Source: Phytopythium helicoides (taxonomy: Eukaryota; Oomycota; Peronosporomycetes; Pythiales; Pythiaceae). Taken from it: a DNA stretch of 64,000 nt. The stretch lies in contig JANFNE010000016.1 in NCBI GenBank assembly GCA_024867545.1, positions 1 to 64,000 of the forward strand, written 5' to 3'. Position 1 is the first letter of the stretch; every line of letters starts with the position of its first letter. The notes beneath the pieces are model-generated. The model saw only the letters and a list, made by a program, of their open reading frames with translations. It was not told where the DNA came from and ran no database searches. Below are positions 21,001-24,980 of the stretch, one piece after another. The translations under genes and the position numbers were made by a program.

Positions 21001-22493
21001 CTGCCGGAGAAGTCTTGATCTCTGGCGGCGCGAGCTCTGCGAGCACGACGTCGGCGAGTACGGCTGCCGGTGGCGTGCAGCTCGTGGGTGGTTCTTCAGC
21101 TGGGAGCCACGCGGGCGGCGTCATCTCGGTGTCGGGCGGCTCTGGAAGTCAGCTTGGAGGAAGCGTGGCGGTGACGAGCGGTGTCGGCAGCACGAGCAGC
21201 GGCGACGTGTCGTTGGAGTCGTCGTCTGCGGCGGCGTCTAGCACAAGTGGCGCGAGCGGGTCGGTGTCTGTATCAAGCGGCGCTGGCGGCAGCAGCAGTG
21301 GTGCGTCCGGCGACGTGCGCGTCGTTAGCGGCGCCACAACGGGAAGCACGGCCGGCGTTGTGACGATTGCCGGCGGTGCGAGCACCTCTAGCGGCGGCGG
21401 CTCGGTGTCTGTGTCAGGCGGGAGCAGCGGCAGCGGCGTCCGTGGTGGCTCGGTGTCTTTGACGAGCGGCACGGGTGGTGTGGGCGCCTCAAGCGGCGAC
21501 GTGACGGTGGGAAGCGGTGTCTCGTCCGGCGTCGACAGCAGTGGTGTTGTGCGCGTGGCAACCGGCGCTTCGGCGTCGGGGTCGTCAGGCGTGGTGTCGC
21601 TGATGTCTGGCGACAGCTCTGCCGGCTCGAGCGGGTCCGTGACGGTGGGTACGGGATCCTCGGGCACTGCATCAGACGCGGGCAATGTGACCATCGCTGG
21701 TGGCTCGTCGACGTCCACCGGTCGCGGAGGCTCCGTGTCGCTGACTTCCGGTCCGGACGGAGTGGTGCACGTGAGCACTGGTGCGCGCTCCACGTCTACG
21801 GGAAGCTCGATCTCGATCTCGGCCGGCACCAGCTCGACGAGTGCAGTCGGCGGAGCCACGGTGGCCGTGAATGGCGGGTCGCTGAGCGCCTCGAGCGGTG
21901 CAGCTGGCGGCGTCTCGGTGTCCGGCGGTGCAGCGACGGGCGCATCTGGTTCCGCGGTGGGCGGTGGTGCGTCCTTGTCGGGAGGCTCGAGCGAGTCTGG
22001 CGCGGGCGGCAACGTGGGCGTGTACTCCGGCGTGGGTGGCACGAGCAGTGGCGCCGTGGAAGTGATGAGCGGCAGCGCGACGACGTCTACGGGTCCGAGC
22101 GGAGCCACGGTGGTCGGCAGTGGCACGTCCGCAAGCTCATCTTCGGGCGATGTGACGGTGGTGTCGGGCGATTCTGCGAGCACAAGCAGCAGCAGCGGCT
22201 CGGTCCGTGTGTCGTCTGGTGGGTCGGCGTCTACGGCCGGTTCCGTGTCTGTGTCTGGCGGCGCGAGCAGTCAGTCAACGGGAGGTTCCGTGTCGTTGTT
22301 GAGCGGATCGGGTGTTTCAGGCAGCGGCGATGTGTCCGTGTCTAGTGCCGTGTCATCTGGAAGCAGCGTGTCGGGTGCGGTTCGAGTGCAGTCTGGCTCG
22401 ACTGTGGATGGCGCGTCGGGCGAAGTGTTGGTGAGCAGTGGATCCAGCGCGACGTCTGTTGGTCGGCGCTGTGCGCGTTGTCGGTGGCTCTAG
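3..22493 (+). CDS. Giant Ser/Gly/Val beta-solenoid repeat protein, segment 1 (A copies 1-8 and start of 9; 5' end outside window)
   Basis: The frame is open from the first bases of the window, so the true start lies upstream; the first GTG at 30 is only an internal Val. The supported part is 3-22,463 (7,487 codons). An extra C at 22,464 then shifts the frame into a Cys/Arg-rich tail with a stop at 22,491-22,493. The protein is eight 916-residue super-repeats plus part of a ninth. By my count each holds about 60 units of some 15 residues, a strand such as SVSVSGG or DVRVVSG followed by a Gly/Ser/Thr turn. There is no Cys or Trp, and only one Tyr per super-repeat (in GVYSGVGG). I see no signal peptide, membrane segment or enzyme motif. 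The pattern fits a beta-solenoid fibre; role and location are inferred. Copies are so alike that sequencing collapse or expansion of copy number cannot be excluded. Confidence 0.8.
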   Translation, partial: SSESGAGGNVGVYSGVGGTSSGAVEVMSGSATTSTGPSGATVVGSGTSASSSSGDVTVVSGDSASTSSSSGSVRVSSGGSASTAGSVSVSGGASSQSTGGSVSLLSGSGVSGSGGVSVSSAVSSGSSVSGAVRVQSGSTVDGASGEVLVSSGSSATSVGGAVRVVGGSSTSASGGSVLASGGDSASGSSGNVSVSGGVSSSSGSGGSVRVFGGSSSSGAGGDVSVSSGNSSSGLSGAVLVSSGSGGGISIIQGSSVGSSVGSDVLLQGGSVDSASAAQSVKILGASNAQGVGGNVTVDGGSSSGSVGGSVSLTSGDGLSTSGSVVISTHGAASSSSSSSGNVTVTSGDSGVSSGSVRIGSGSSTSSIAGKIEVAGGSSVSGSGASISLSSGASSSGAGGSVSILSGASESTTSGAVSVGSSAVTGAVESGVVRVSSGSASGGASGSVSISSGASTTASGGVVSVSGGSGGLSGGNVTFSGGASSASVGTGGSLSVSGGAGSVGGDVSVSGGTSSSTAGASVRVSSGASSTTSGGVFVSSATGASSGAVTLSSGSASSVSAGDIVVSVGSSIADGGRVAVSGGSSSTGAAGEVLISGGASSASTTSASTAAGGVQLVGGSSAGSHAGGVISVSGGSGSQLGGSVAVTSGVGSTSSGDVSLESSSAAASSTSGASGSVSVSSGAGGSSSGASGDVRVVSGATTGSTAGVVTIAGGASTSSGGGSVSVSGGSSGSGVRGGSVSLTSGTGGVGASSGDVTVGSGVSSGIDSSGVVRVATGASASGSSGVVSLMSGDSSAGSSGSVTVGTGSSGTASDAGNVTIAGGSSTSTGRGGSVSLTSGPDGVVHVSTGARSTSTGSSISISAGTSSTSAVGGATVAVNGGSLSASSGAAGGVSVSGGAATGASGSAVGGGASLSGGSSESGAGGNVGVYSGVGGTSSGAVEVMSGSATTSTGPSGATVVGSGTSASSSSGDVTVVSGDSASTSSSSGSVRVSSGGSASTAGSVSVSGGASSQSTGGSVSLLSGSGVTGSGDVSVSSAVSSGSSVSGAVRVQSGSTVDGASGEVLVSSGSSATSVGGAVRVVGGSSTSASGGSVLASGGDSASGSSGNVSVSGGVSSSSGSGGSVRVFGGSSSSGAGGDVSVSSGNSSSGLSGAVLVSSGSGGGISIIQGSSVGSSVGSDVLLQGGSVDSASAAQSVKILGASNAQGVGGNVTVDGGSSSGSVGGSVSLTSGDGLSTSGSVVISTLGAASSSSSSSGNVTVTSGDSGVSSGSVRIGSGSSTSSIAGKIEVAGGSSVSGSGASISLSSGASSSGAGGSVSILSGASESTTSGAVSVGSSAVTGAVESGVVRVSSGSASGGASGSVSISSGASTTASGGVVSVSGGSGGLSGGNVTFSGGASSASVGTGGSLSVSGGAGSVGGDVSVSGGTSSSTAGASVRVSSGASSTTSGGVFVSSATGASSGAVTLSSGSASSVSAGDIVVSVGSSIADGGRVAVSGGSSSTGAAGEVLISGGASSASTTSASTAAGGVQLVGGSSAGSHAGGVISVSGGSGSQLGGSVAVTSGVGSTSSGDVSLESSSAAASSTSGASGSVSVSSGAGGSSSGASGDVRVVSGSTTGSTAGVVTIAGGASTSSGGGSVSVSGGSSGSGVRGGSVSLTSGTGGVGASSGDVTVGSGVSSGIDSSGVVRVATGASASGSSGVVSLMSGDSSAGSSGSVTVGTGSSGTASDAGNVTIAGGSSTSTGRGGSVSLTSGPDGVVYVSTGARSTSTGSSISISAGTSSTSAVGGATVAVNGGSLSASSGAAGGVSVSGGAATGASGSAVGGGASLSGGSSESGAGGNVGVYSGVGGTSSGAVEVMSGSATTSTGPSGATVVGSGTSASSSSGDVTVVSGDSASTSSSSGSVRVSSGGSASTAGSVSVSGGASSQSTGGSVSLLSGSGVSGSGDVSVSSAVSSGSSVSGAVRVQSGSTVDGASGEVLVSSGSSATSVGGAVRVVGGSSTSASGGSVLASGGDSASGSSGNVSVSGGVSSSSGSGGSVRVFGGSSSSGAGGDVSVSSGNSSSGLSGAVLVSSGSGGGISIIQGSSVGSSVGSDVLLQGGSVDSASAAQSVKILGASNAQGVGGNVTVDGGSSSGSVGGSVSLTSGDGLSTSGSVVISTLGAASSSSSSSGNVTVTSGDSGVSSGSVRIGSGSSTSSIAGKIEVAGGSSVSGSGASISLSSGASSSGAGGSVSILSGASESTTSGAVSVGSSAVTGAVESGVVRVSSGSASGGASGSVSISSGASTTASGGVVSVSGGSGGLSGGNVTFSGGASSASVGTGGSLSVSGGAGSVGGDVSVSGGTSSSTAGASVRVSSGASSTTSGGVFVSSATGASSGAVTLSSGSASSVSAGDIVVSVGSSIADGGRVAVSGGSSSTGAAGEVLISGGASSASTTSASTAAGGVQLVGGSSAGSHAGGVISVSGGSGSQLGGSVAVTSGVGSTSSGDVSLESSSAAASSTSGASGSVSVSSGAGGSSSGASGDVRVVSGATTGSTAGVVTIAGGASTSSGGGSVSVSGGSSGSGVRGGSVSLTSGTGGVGASSGDVTVGSGVSSGIDSSGVVRVATGASASGSSGVVSLMSGDSSAGSSGSVTVGTGSSGTASDAGNVTIAGGSSTSTGRGGSVSLTSGPDGVVHVSTGARSTSTGSSISISAGTSSTSAVGGATVAVNGGSLSASSGAAGGVSVSGGAATGASGSAVGGGASLSGGSSESGAGGNVGVYSGVGGTSSGAVEVMSGSATTSTGPSGATVVGSGTSASSSSGDVTVVSGDSASTSSSSGSVRVSSGGSASTAGSVSVSGGASSQSTGGSVSLLSGSGVSGSGDVSVSSAVSSGSSVSGAVRVQSGSTVDGASGEVLVSSGSSATSVGGAVRVVGGSSTSASGGSVLASGGDSASGSSGNVSVSGGVSSSSGSGGSVRVFGGSSSSGAGGDVSVSSGNSSSGLSGAVLVSSGSGGGISIIQGSSVGSSVGSDVLLQGGSVDSASAAQSVKILGASNAQGVGGNVTVDGGSSSGSVGGSVSLTSGDGLSTSGSVVISTLGAASSSSSSSGNVTVTSGDSGVSSGSVRIGSGSSTSSIAGKIEVAGGSSVSGSGASISLSSGASSSGAGGSVSILSGASESTTSGAVSVGSSAVTGAVESGVVRVSSGSASGGASGSVSISSGASTTASGGVVSVSGGSGGLSGGNVTFSGGASSASVGTGGSLSVSGGAGSVGGDVSVSGGTSSSTAGASVRVSSGASSTTSGGVFVSSATGASSGAVTLSSGSASSVSAGDIVVSVGSSIADGGRVAVSGGSSSTGAAGEVLISGGASSASTTSASTAAGGVQLVGGSSAGSHAGGVISVSGGSGSQLGGSVAVTSGVGSTSSGDVSLESSSAAASSTSGASGSVSVSSGAGGSSSGASGDVRVVSGATTGSTAGVVTIAGGASTSSGGGSVSVSGGSSGSGVRGGSVSLTSGTGGVGASSGDVTVGSGVSSGVDSSGVVRVATGASASGSSGVVSLMSGDSSAGSSGSVTVGTGSSGTASDAGNVTIAGGSSTSTGRGGSVSLTSGPDGVVHVSTGARSTSTGSSISISAGTSSTSAVGGATVAVNGGSLSASSGAAGGVSVSGGAATGASGSAVGGGASLSGGSSESGAGGNVGVYSGVGGTSSGAVEVMSGSATTSTGPSGATVVGSGTSASSSSGDVTVVSGDSASTSSSSGSVRVSSGGSASTAGSVSVSGGASSQSTGGSVSLLSGSGVSGSGDVSVSSAVSSGSSVSGAVRVQSGSTVDGASGEVLVSSGSSATSVGGAVRVVGGSSTSASGGSVLASGGDSASGSSGNVSVSGGVSSSSGSGGSVRVFGGSSSSGAGGDVSVSSGNSSSGLSGAVLVSSGSGGGISIIQGSSVGSSVGSDVLLQGGSVDSASAAQSVKILGASNAQGVGGNVTVDGGSSSGSVGGSVSLTSGDGLSTSGSVVISTLGAASSSSSSSGNVTVTSGDSGVSSGSVRIGSGSSTSSIAGKIEVAGGSSVSGSGASISLSSGASSSGAGGSVSILSGASESTTSGAVSVGSSAVTGAVESGVVRVSSGSASGGASGSVSISSGASTTASGGVVSVSGGSGGLSGGNVTFSGGASSASVGTGGSLSVSGGAGSVGGDVSVSGGTSSSTAGASVRVSSGASSTTSGGVFVSSATGASSGAVTLSSGSASSVSAGDIVVSVGSSIADGGRVAVSGGSSSTGAAGEVLISGGASSASTTSASTAAGGVQLVGGSSAGSHAGGVISVSGGSGSQLGGSVAVTSGVGSTSSGDVSLESSSAAASSTSGASGSVSVSSGAGGSSSGASGDVRVVSGATTGSTAGVVTIAGGASTSSGGGSVSVSGGSSGSGVRGGSVSLTSGTGGVGASSGDVTVGSGVSSGIDSSGVVRVATGASASGSSGVVSLMSGDSSAGSSGSVTVGTGSSGTASDAGNVTIAGGSSTSTGRGGSVSLTSGPDGVVHVSTGARSTSTGSSISISAGTSSTSAVGGATVAVNGGSLSASSGAAGGVSVSGGAATGASGSAVGGGASLSGGSSESGAGGNVGVYSGVGGTSSGAVEVMSGSATTSTGPSGATVVGSGTSASSSSGDVTVVSGDSASTSSSSGSVRVSSGGSASTAGSVSVSGGASSQSTGGSVSLLSGSGVSGSGDVSVSSAVSSGSSVSGAVRVQSGSTVDGASGEVLVSSGSSATSVGGAVRVVGGSSTSASGGSVLASGGDSASGSSGNVSVSGGVSSSSGSGGSVRVFGGSSSSGAGGDVSVSSGNSSSGLSGAVLVSSGSGGGISIIQGSSVGSSVGSDVLLQGGSVDSASAAQSVKILGASNAQGVGGNVTVDGGSSSGSVGGSVSLTSGDGLSTSGSVVISTLGAASSSSSSSGNVTVTSGDSGVSSGSVRIGSGSSTSSIAGKIEVAGGSSVSGSGASISLSSGASSSGAGGSVSILSGASESTTSGAVSVGSSAVTGAVESGVVRVSSGSASGGASGSVSISSGASTTASGGVVSVSGGSGGLSGGNVTFSGGASSASVGTGGSLSVSGGAGSVGGDVSVSGGTSSSTAGASVRVSSGASSTTSGGVFVSSATGASSGAVTLSSGSASSVSAGDIVVSVGSSIADGGRVAVSGGSSSTGAAGEVLISGGASSASTTSASTAAGGVQLVGGSSAGSHAGGVISVSGGSGSQLGGSVAVTSGVGSTSSGDVSLESSSAAASSTSGASGSVSVSSGAGGSSSGASGDVRVVSGATTGSTAGVVTIAGGASTSSGGGSVSVSGGSSGSGVRGGSVSLTSGTGGVGASSGDVTVGSGVSSGIDSSGVVRVATGASASGSSGVVSLMSGDSSAGSSGSVTVGTGSSGTASDAGNVTIAGGSSTSTGRGGSVSLTSGPDGVVHVSTGARSTSTGSSISISAGTSSTSAVGGATVAVNGGSLSASSGAAGGVSVSGGAATGASGSAVGGGASLSGGSSESGAGGNVGVYSGVGGTSSGAVEVMSGSATTSTGPSGATVVGSGTSASSSSGDVTVVSGDSASTSSSSGSVRVSSGGSASTAGSVSVSGGASSQSTGGSVSLLSGSGVSGSGDVSVSSAVSSGSSVSGAVRVQSGSTVDGASGEVLVSSGSSATSVGGAVRVVGGSSTSASGGSVLASGGDSASGSSGNVSVSGGVSSSSGSGGSVRVFGGSSSSGAGGDVSVSSGNSSSGLSGAVLVSSGSGGGISIIQGSSVGSSVGSDVLLQGGSVDSASAAQSVKILGASNAQGVGGNVTVDGGSSSGSVGGSVSLTSGDGLSTSGSVVISTLGAASSSSSSSGNVTVTSGDSGVSSGSVRIGSGSSTSSIAGKIEVAGGSSVSGSGASISLSSGASSSGAGGSVSILSGASESTTSGAVSVGSSAVTGAVESGVVRVSSGSASGGASGSVSISSGASTTASGGVVSVSGGSGGLSGGNVTFSGGASSASVGTGGSLSVSGGAGSVGGDVSVSGGTSSSTAGASVRVSSGASSTTSGGVFVSSATGASSGAVTLSSGSASSVSAGDIVVSVGSSIADGGRVAVSGGSSSTGAAGEVLISGGASSASTTSASTAAGGVQLVGGSSAGSHAGGVISVSGGSGSQLGGSVAVTSGVGSTSSGDVSLESSSAAASSTSGASGSVSVSSGAGGSSSGASGDVRVVSGATTGSTAGVVTIAGGASTSSGGGSVSVSGGSSGSGVRGGSVSLTSGTGGVGASSGDVTVGSGVSSGVDSSGVVRVATGASASGSSGVVSLMSGDSSAGSSGSVTVGTGSSGTASDAGNVTIAGGSSTSTGRGGSVSLTSGPDGVVHVSTGARSTSTGSSISISAGTSSTSAVGGATVAVNGGSLSASSGAAGGVSVSGGAATGASGSAVGGGASLSGGSSESGAGGNVGVYSGVGGTSSGAVEVMSGSATTSTGPSGATVVGSGTSASSSSGDVTVVSGDSASTSSSSGSVRVSSGGSASTAGSVSVSGGASSQSTGGSVSLLSGSGVSGSGDVSVSSAVSSGSSVSGAVRVQSGSTVDGASGEVLVSSGSSATSVGGAVRVVGGSSTSASGGSVLASGGDSASGSSGNVSVSGGVSSSSGSGGSVRVFGGSSSSGAGGDVSVSSGNSSSGLSGAVLVSSGSGGGISIIQGSSVGSSVGSDVLLQGGSVDSASAAQSVKILGASNAQGVGGNVTVDGGSSSGSVGGSVSLTSGDGLSTSGSVVISTLGAASSSSSSSGNVTVTSGDSGVSSGSVRIGSGSSTSSIAGKIEVAGGSSVSGSGASISLSSGASSSGAGGSVSILSGASESTTSGAVSVGSSAVTGAVESGVVRVSSGSASGGASGSVSISSGASTTASGGVVSVSGGSGGLSGGNVTFSGGASSASVGTGGSLSVSGGAGSVGGDVSVSGGTSSSTAGASVRVSSGASSTTSGGVFVSSATGASSGAVTLSSGSASSVSAGDIVVSVGSSIADGGRVAVSGGSSSTGAAGEVLISGGASSASTTSASTAAGGVQLVGGSSAGSHAGGVISVSGGSGSQLGGSVAVTSGVGSTSSGDVSLESSSAAASSTSGASGSVSVSSGAGGSSSGASGDVRVVSGATTGSTAGVVTIAGGASTSSGGGSVSVSGGSSGSGVRGGSVSLTSGTGGVGASSGDVTVGSGVSSGVDSSGVVRVATGASASGSSGVVSLMSGDSSAGSSGSVTVGTGSSGTASDAGNVTIAGGSSTSTGRGGSVSLTSGPDGVVHVSTGARSTSTGSSISISAGTSSTSAVGGATVAVNGGSLSASSGAAGGVSVSGGAATGASGSAVGGGASLSGGSSESGAGGNVGVYSGVGGTSSGAVEVMSGSATTSTGPSGATVVGSGTSASSSSGDVTVVSGDSASTSSSSGSVRVSSGGSASTAGSVSVSGGASSQSTGGSVSLLSGSGVSGSGDVSVSSAVSSGSSVSGAVRVQSGSTVDGASGEVLVSSGSSATSVGRRCARCRWL
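22461..22470 (+). other. +1 frameshift at a variant site (A copy 9)
   Basis: Subfamily-1 copies read ttggtggcgct and subfamily-2 copies ttgtcggcgct. The observed ttggtcggcgct contains both and is one base longer, with the extra C at 22,464. Confidence 0.85.
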
Positions 22494-24973
22494 CACGTCG
22501 GCGTCCGGCGGCTCTGTGTTGGCGAGCGGAGGCGACTCTGCGAGCGGGTCGTCCGGCAATGTGTCTGTGAGCGGCGGTGTGTCGTCGTCGAGCGGCTCTG
22601 GTGGCTCTGTGCGTGTGTTCGGCGGTTCTTCGTCGAGCGGCGCTGGCGGTGACGTGAGCGTGTCAAGCGGCAACTCAAGCAGCGGTTTGTCTGGCGCGGT
22701 GCTCGTGTCAAGCGGCTCTGGAGGGGGTATCCGTATCATCCAGGGAAGCAGCGTCGGCAGCAGCGTCGGCAGCGACGTGTTGTTGCAGGGCGGATCGGTG
22801 GACAGCGCGAGTGCGGCGCAGTCTGTGAAGATCCTCGGCGCCAGCAACGCCCAGGGCGTGGGCGGCGACGTGACGGTGAATGGTGGGTCGTCGTCTGTCT
22901 CTGTTGGCGGCTCTGTGTCTTTGACGAGTGGCGATGGCTTGTCGACGAGCGGCTATGTGGTGATCTCGACGCTCGGTGCTGCGAGCAGCAGCAGTAGCAG
23001 TAGCGGTAACGTGACCGTGACGAGCGGCGACTCTGGCGTGTCGAGCGGGTCCGTGCGCATTGGAAGCGGATCGTCGACGTCGTCTGTTGCCGGCAAGATC
23101 GAGGTCGCGGGCGGATCTTCCGTGAGCAGCAGCGGCGCGTCCATCTCTCTGTCGAGTGGTGCGTCGTCGAGTGGCGCGGGCGGCAGCGTGAGCATCCTGA
23201 GCGGTGCTAGCGAGTCGACGACAAGCGGCGCGGTGAGCGTGGGTTCAAGCGCTGTGACGGGGGCCGTGGAGAGCGGAGTCGTGCGTGTTTCAAGCGGCTC
23301 TGCATCTGGCGGTGTGTCCGGGTCGGTGTCGATCTCGTCGGGTGTGTCTACGACTGCTTCTGGCGGTGTGATGAGCATGTCTGGGGGCTCTGGTGGCCTG
23401 CCCGGAGGAAAAACGAGTCTTTCTCCGACGGCGCGAGCTCTGCGTCTGTCGGCACTGGCGGGTCTTTGTCGGTGTCTGGCGGCGCTGGATCGGTCGGCGG
23501 CAACACGAGTGCGTCGGGCGGTACAAACTCTTCGACTGCCGGCGCCTCGGTGCGAATGTCGAGTGGCGCGAGCTCGACGACGAGCGGCGGTGTGTTGGTG
23601 TCAAGCGCGACTGGCGCGAGCTCCGGCGCGGTGACGCTGTCAAGTGGGTCAGCGAGCAGCGTCTCTGCCGGCGACATTGTCGTGTCGGCGGGCTCGTCCA
23701 TTGCGGACGGTGGTCGCGTGGCTGTGTCTGGCGGCTCGAGCTCGACGGGCGCTGCCGGAGAAGTCTTGATCTCTGGCGACGCGAGCTCTGCGAGCGTGAC
23801 GTCGGCGAGTACGGTTGCCGGAGGCGTGCAGCTCGTAGGTGGTCCTTCTGCTGGGAGCCACGCGGGCGGCGTCATCTCTGTGTCGGGCGGCTCTGGAAGT
23901 CAGCTTGGAGGAAGCGTGGCGGTGACGAGCGGTGTCGGCAGCACGAGCAGCGGCGACGTGCCGTTGTAGTCGTCGTCTGCGGCGGCGTCTAGCACAAGTG
24001 TCGCGAGCGGGTCGTTATCTGTGTCAAGCGGCGCCGGCAGCAGCAGTAATGGTGCGTCTGGCGACGTGCGCGTCATTAGCGGCGCCACAACGGGAAGCAC
24101 GGCCGGCGTTGTGACGATTGCCGGCGGTGCGAGCACCTCTAGCGGCGGCGGCTCGGTGTCTGTGTCAGGCGGGAGCAGCGGCAGCGGCGTCCGTGGTGGC
24201 TCGGTGTCTTTGACGAGCGGCACGGGTGGTGTGGGCGCCTCAAGCGGCGACGTGACGGTGGGAAGCGGTGTCTCGTCCGGCGTCGACAGCAGTGGTGTTG
24301 TGCGCGTGGCAACCGGCGCTTCGGCGTCGGGGTCGTCAGGCGTGGTGTCGCTGATGTCTGGCGACAGCTCTGCCGGCTCGAGCGGGTCCGTGACGGTGGG
24401 TACGGGATCCTCGGGCACTGCATCAGACGCGGGCAATGTGACCATCGCTGGTGGCTCGTCGACGTCCACCGGTCGCGGAGGCTCCGTGTCGCTGACTTCC
24501 GGTCCGGACGGAGTGGTGCACGTGAGCACTGGTGCGCGCTCCACGTCTACGGGAAGCTCGATCTCGATCTCGGCCGGCACCAGCTCGACGAGTGCAGTCG
24601 GCGGAGCCACGGTGGCCGTGAATGGCGGGTCGCTGAGCGCCTCGAGCGGTGCAGCTGGCGGCGTCTCGGTGTCCGGCGGTGCAGCGACGGGCGCATCTGG
24701 TTCCGCGGTGGGCGGTGGTGCGTCCTTGTCGGGAGGCTCGAGCGAGTCTGGCGCGGGCGGCAACGTGGGCGTGTACTCCGGCGTGGGTGGCACGAGCAGC
24801 GGCGCTGTGGAAGTGATGAGCGGCAGCGCGACGACGTCTACGGGTCCGAGCGGAGCCACGGTGATCGGCAGTGGCACGTCCGCAAGCTCATCTTCAGGCG
24901 ACGTGACGGTGGTGTCGGGCGATTCTGCGAGCACAAGCAGTAGCAGCGGCTCGGTCCGTGTGTCGTCTGGCAC
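22465..24973 (+). pseudogene. Degenerate part of A copy 9, frameshifted and with an internal stop
   Basis: This stretch belongs to the same repeat protein but is damaged. Codons 22,465-23,409 continue the repeat in the +1 frame. Between 23,410 and 23,426 the consensus is replaced by a sequence two bases longer, shifting the frame again. Codons 23,427-23,966 are repeat-like and end at TAG (23,967-23,969), where other A copies have GAG or GGG. The repeat resumes in the same frame from 23,970 to about 24,973. Copy 9 has far more substitutions than its neighbours between about 22,730 and 24,070, then returns to subfamily-1 consensus. It sits exactly between the two homogenised subfamilies. A real decayed copy, a natural gene boundary or a poor assembly join are all possible. 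Confidence 0.75.
23967..23969 (+). other. Premature TAG stop in A copy 9
   Basis: TAG lies in the repeat frame where other copies have GAG (subfamily 1) or GGG (subfamily 2). The same frame carries good repeat sequence on both sides. Confidence 0.9.
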
Positions 24974-24980
24974 GGTCGGC
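24968..24980 (+). other. +1 frameshift at a variant site (A copy 10)
   Basis: Subfamily 1 reads ggtgggtcggcg and subfamily 2 ggcacgtcggcg. The observed ggcacggtcggcg has the left of the second and the right of the first, with one extra G. Confidence 0.85.
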
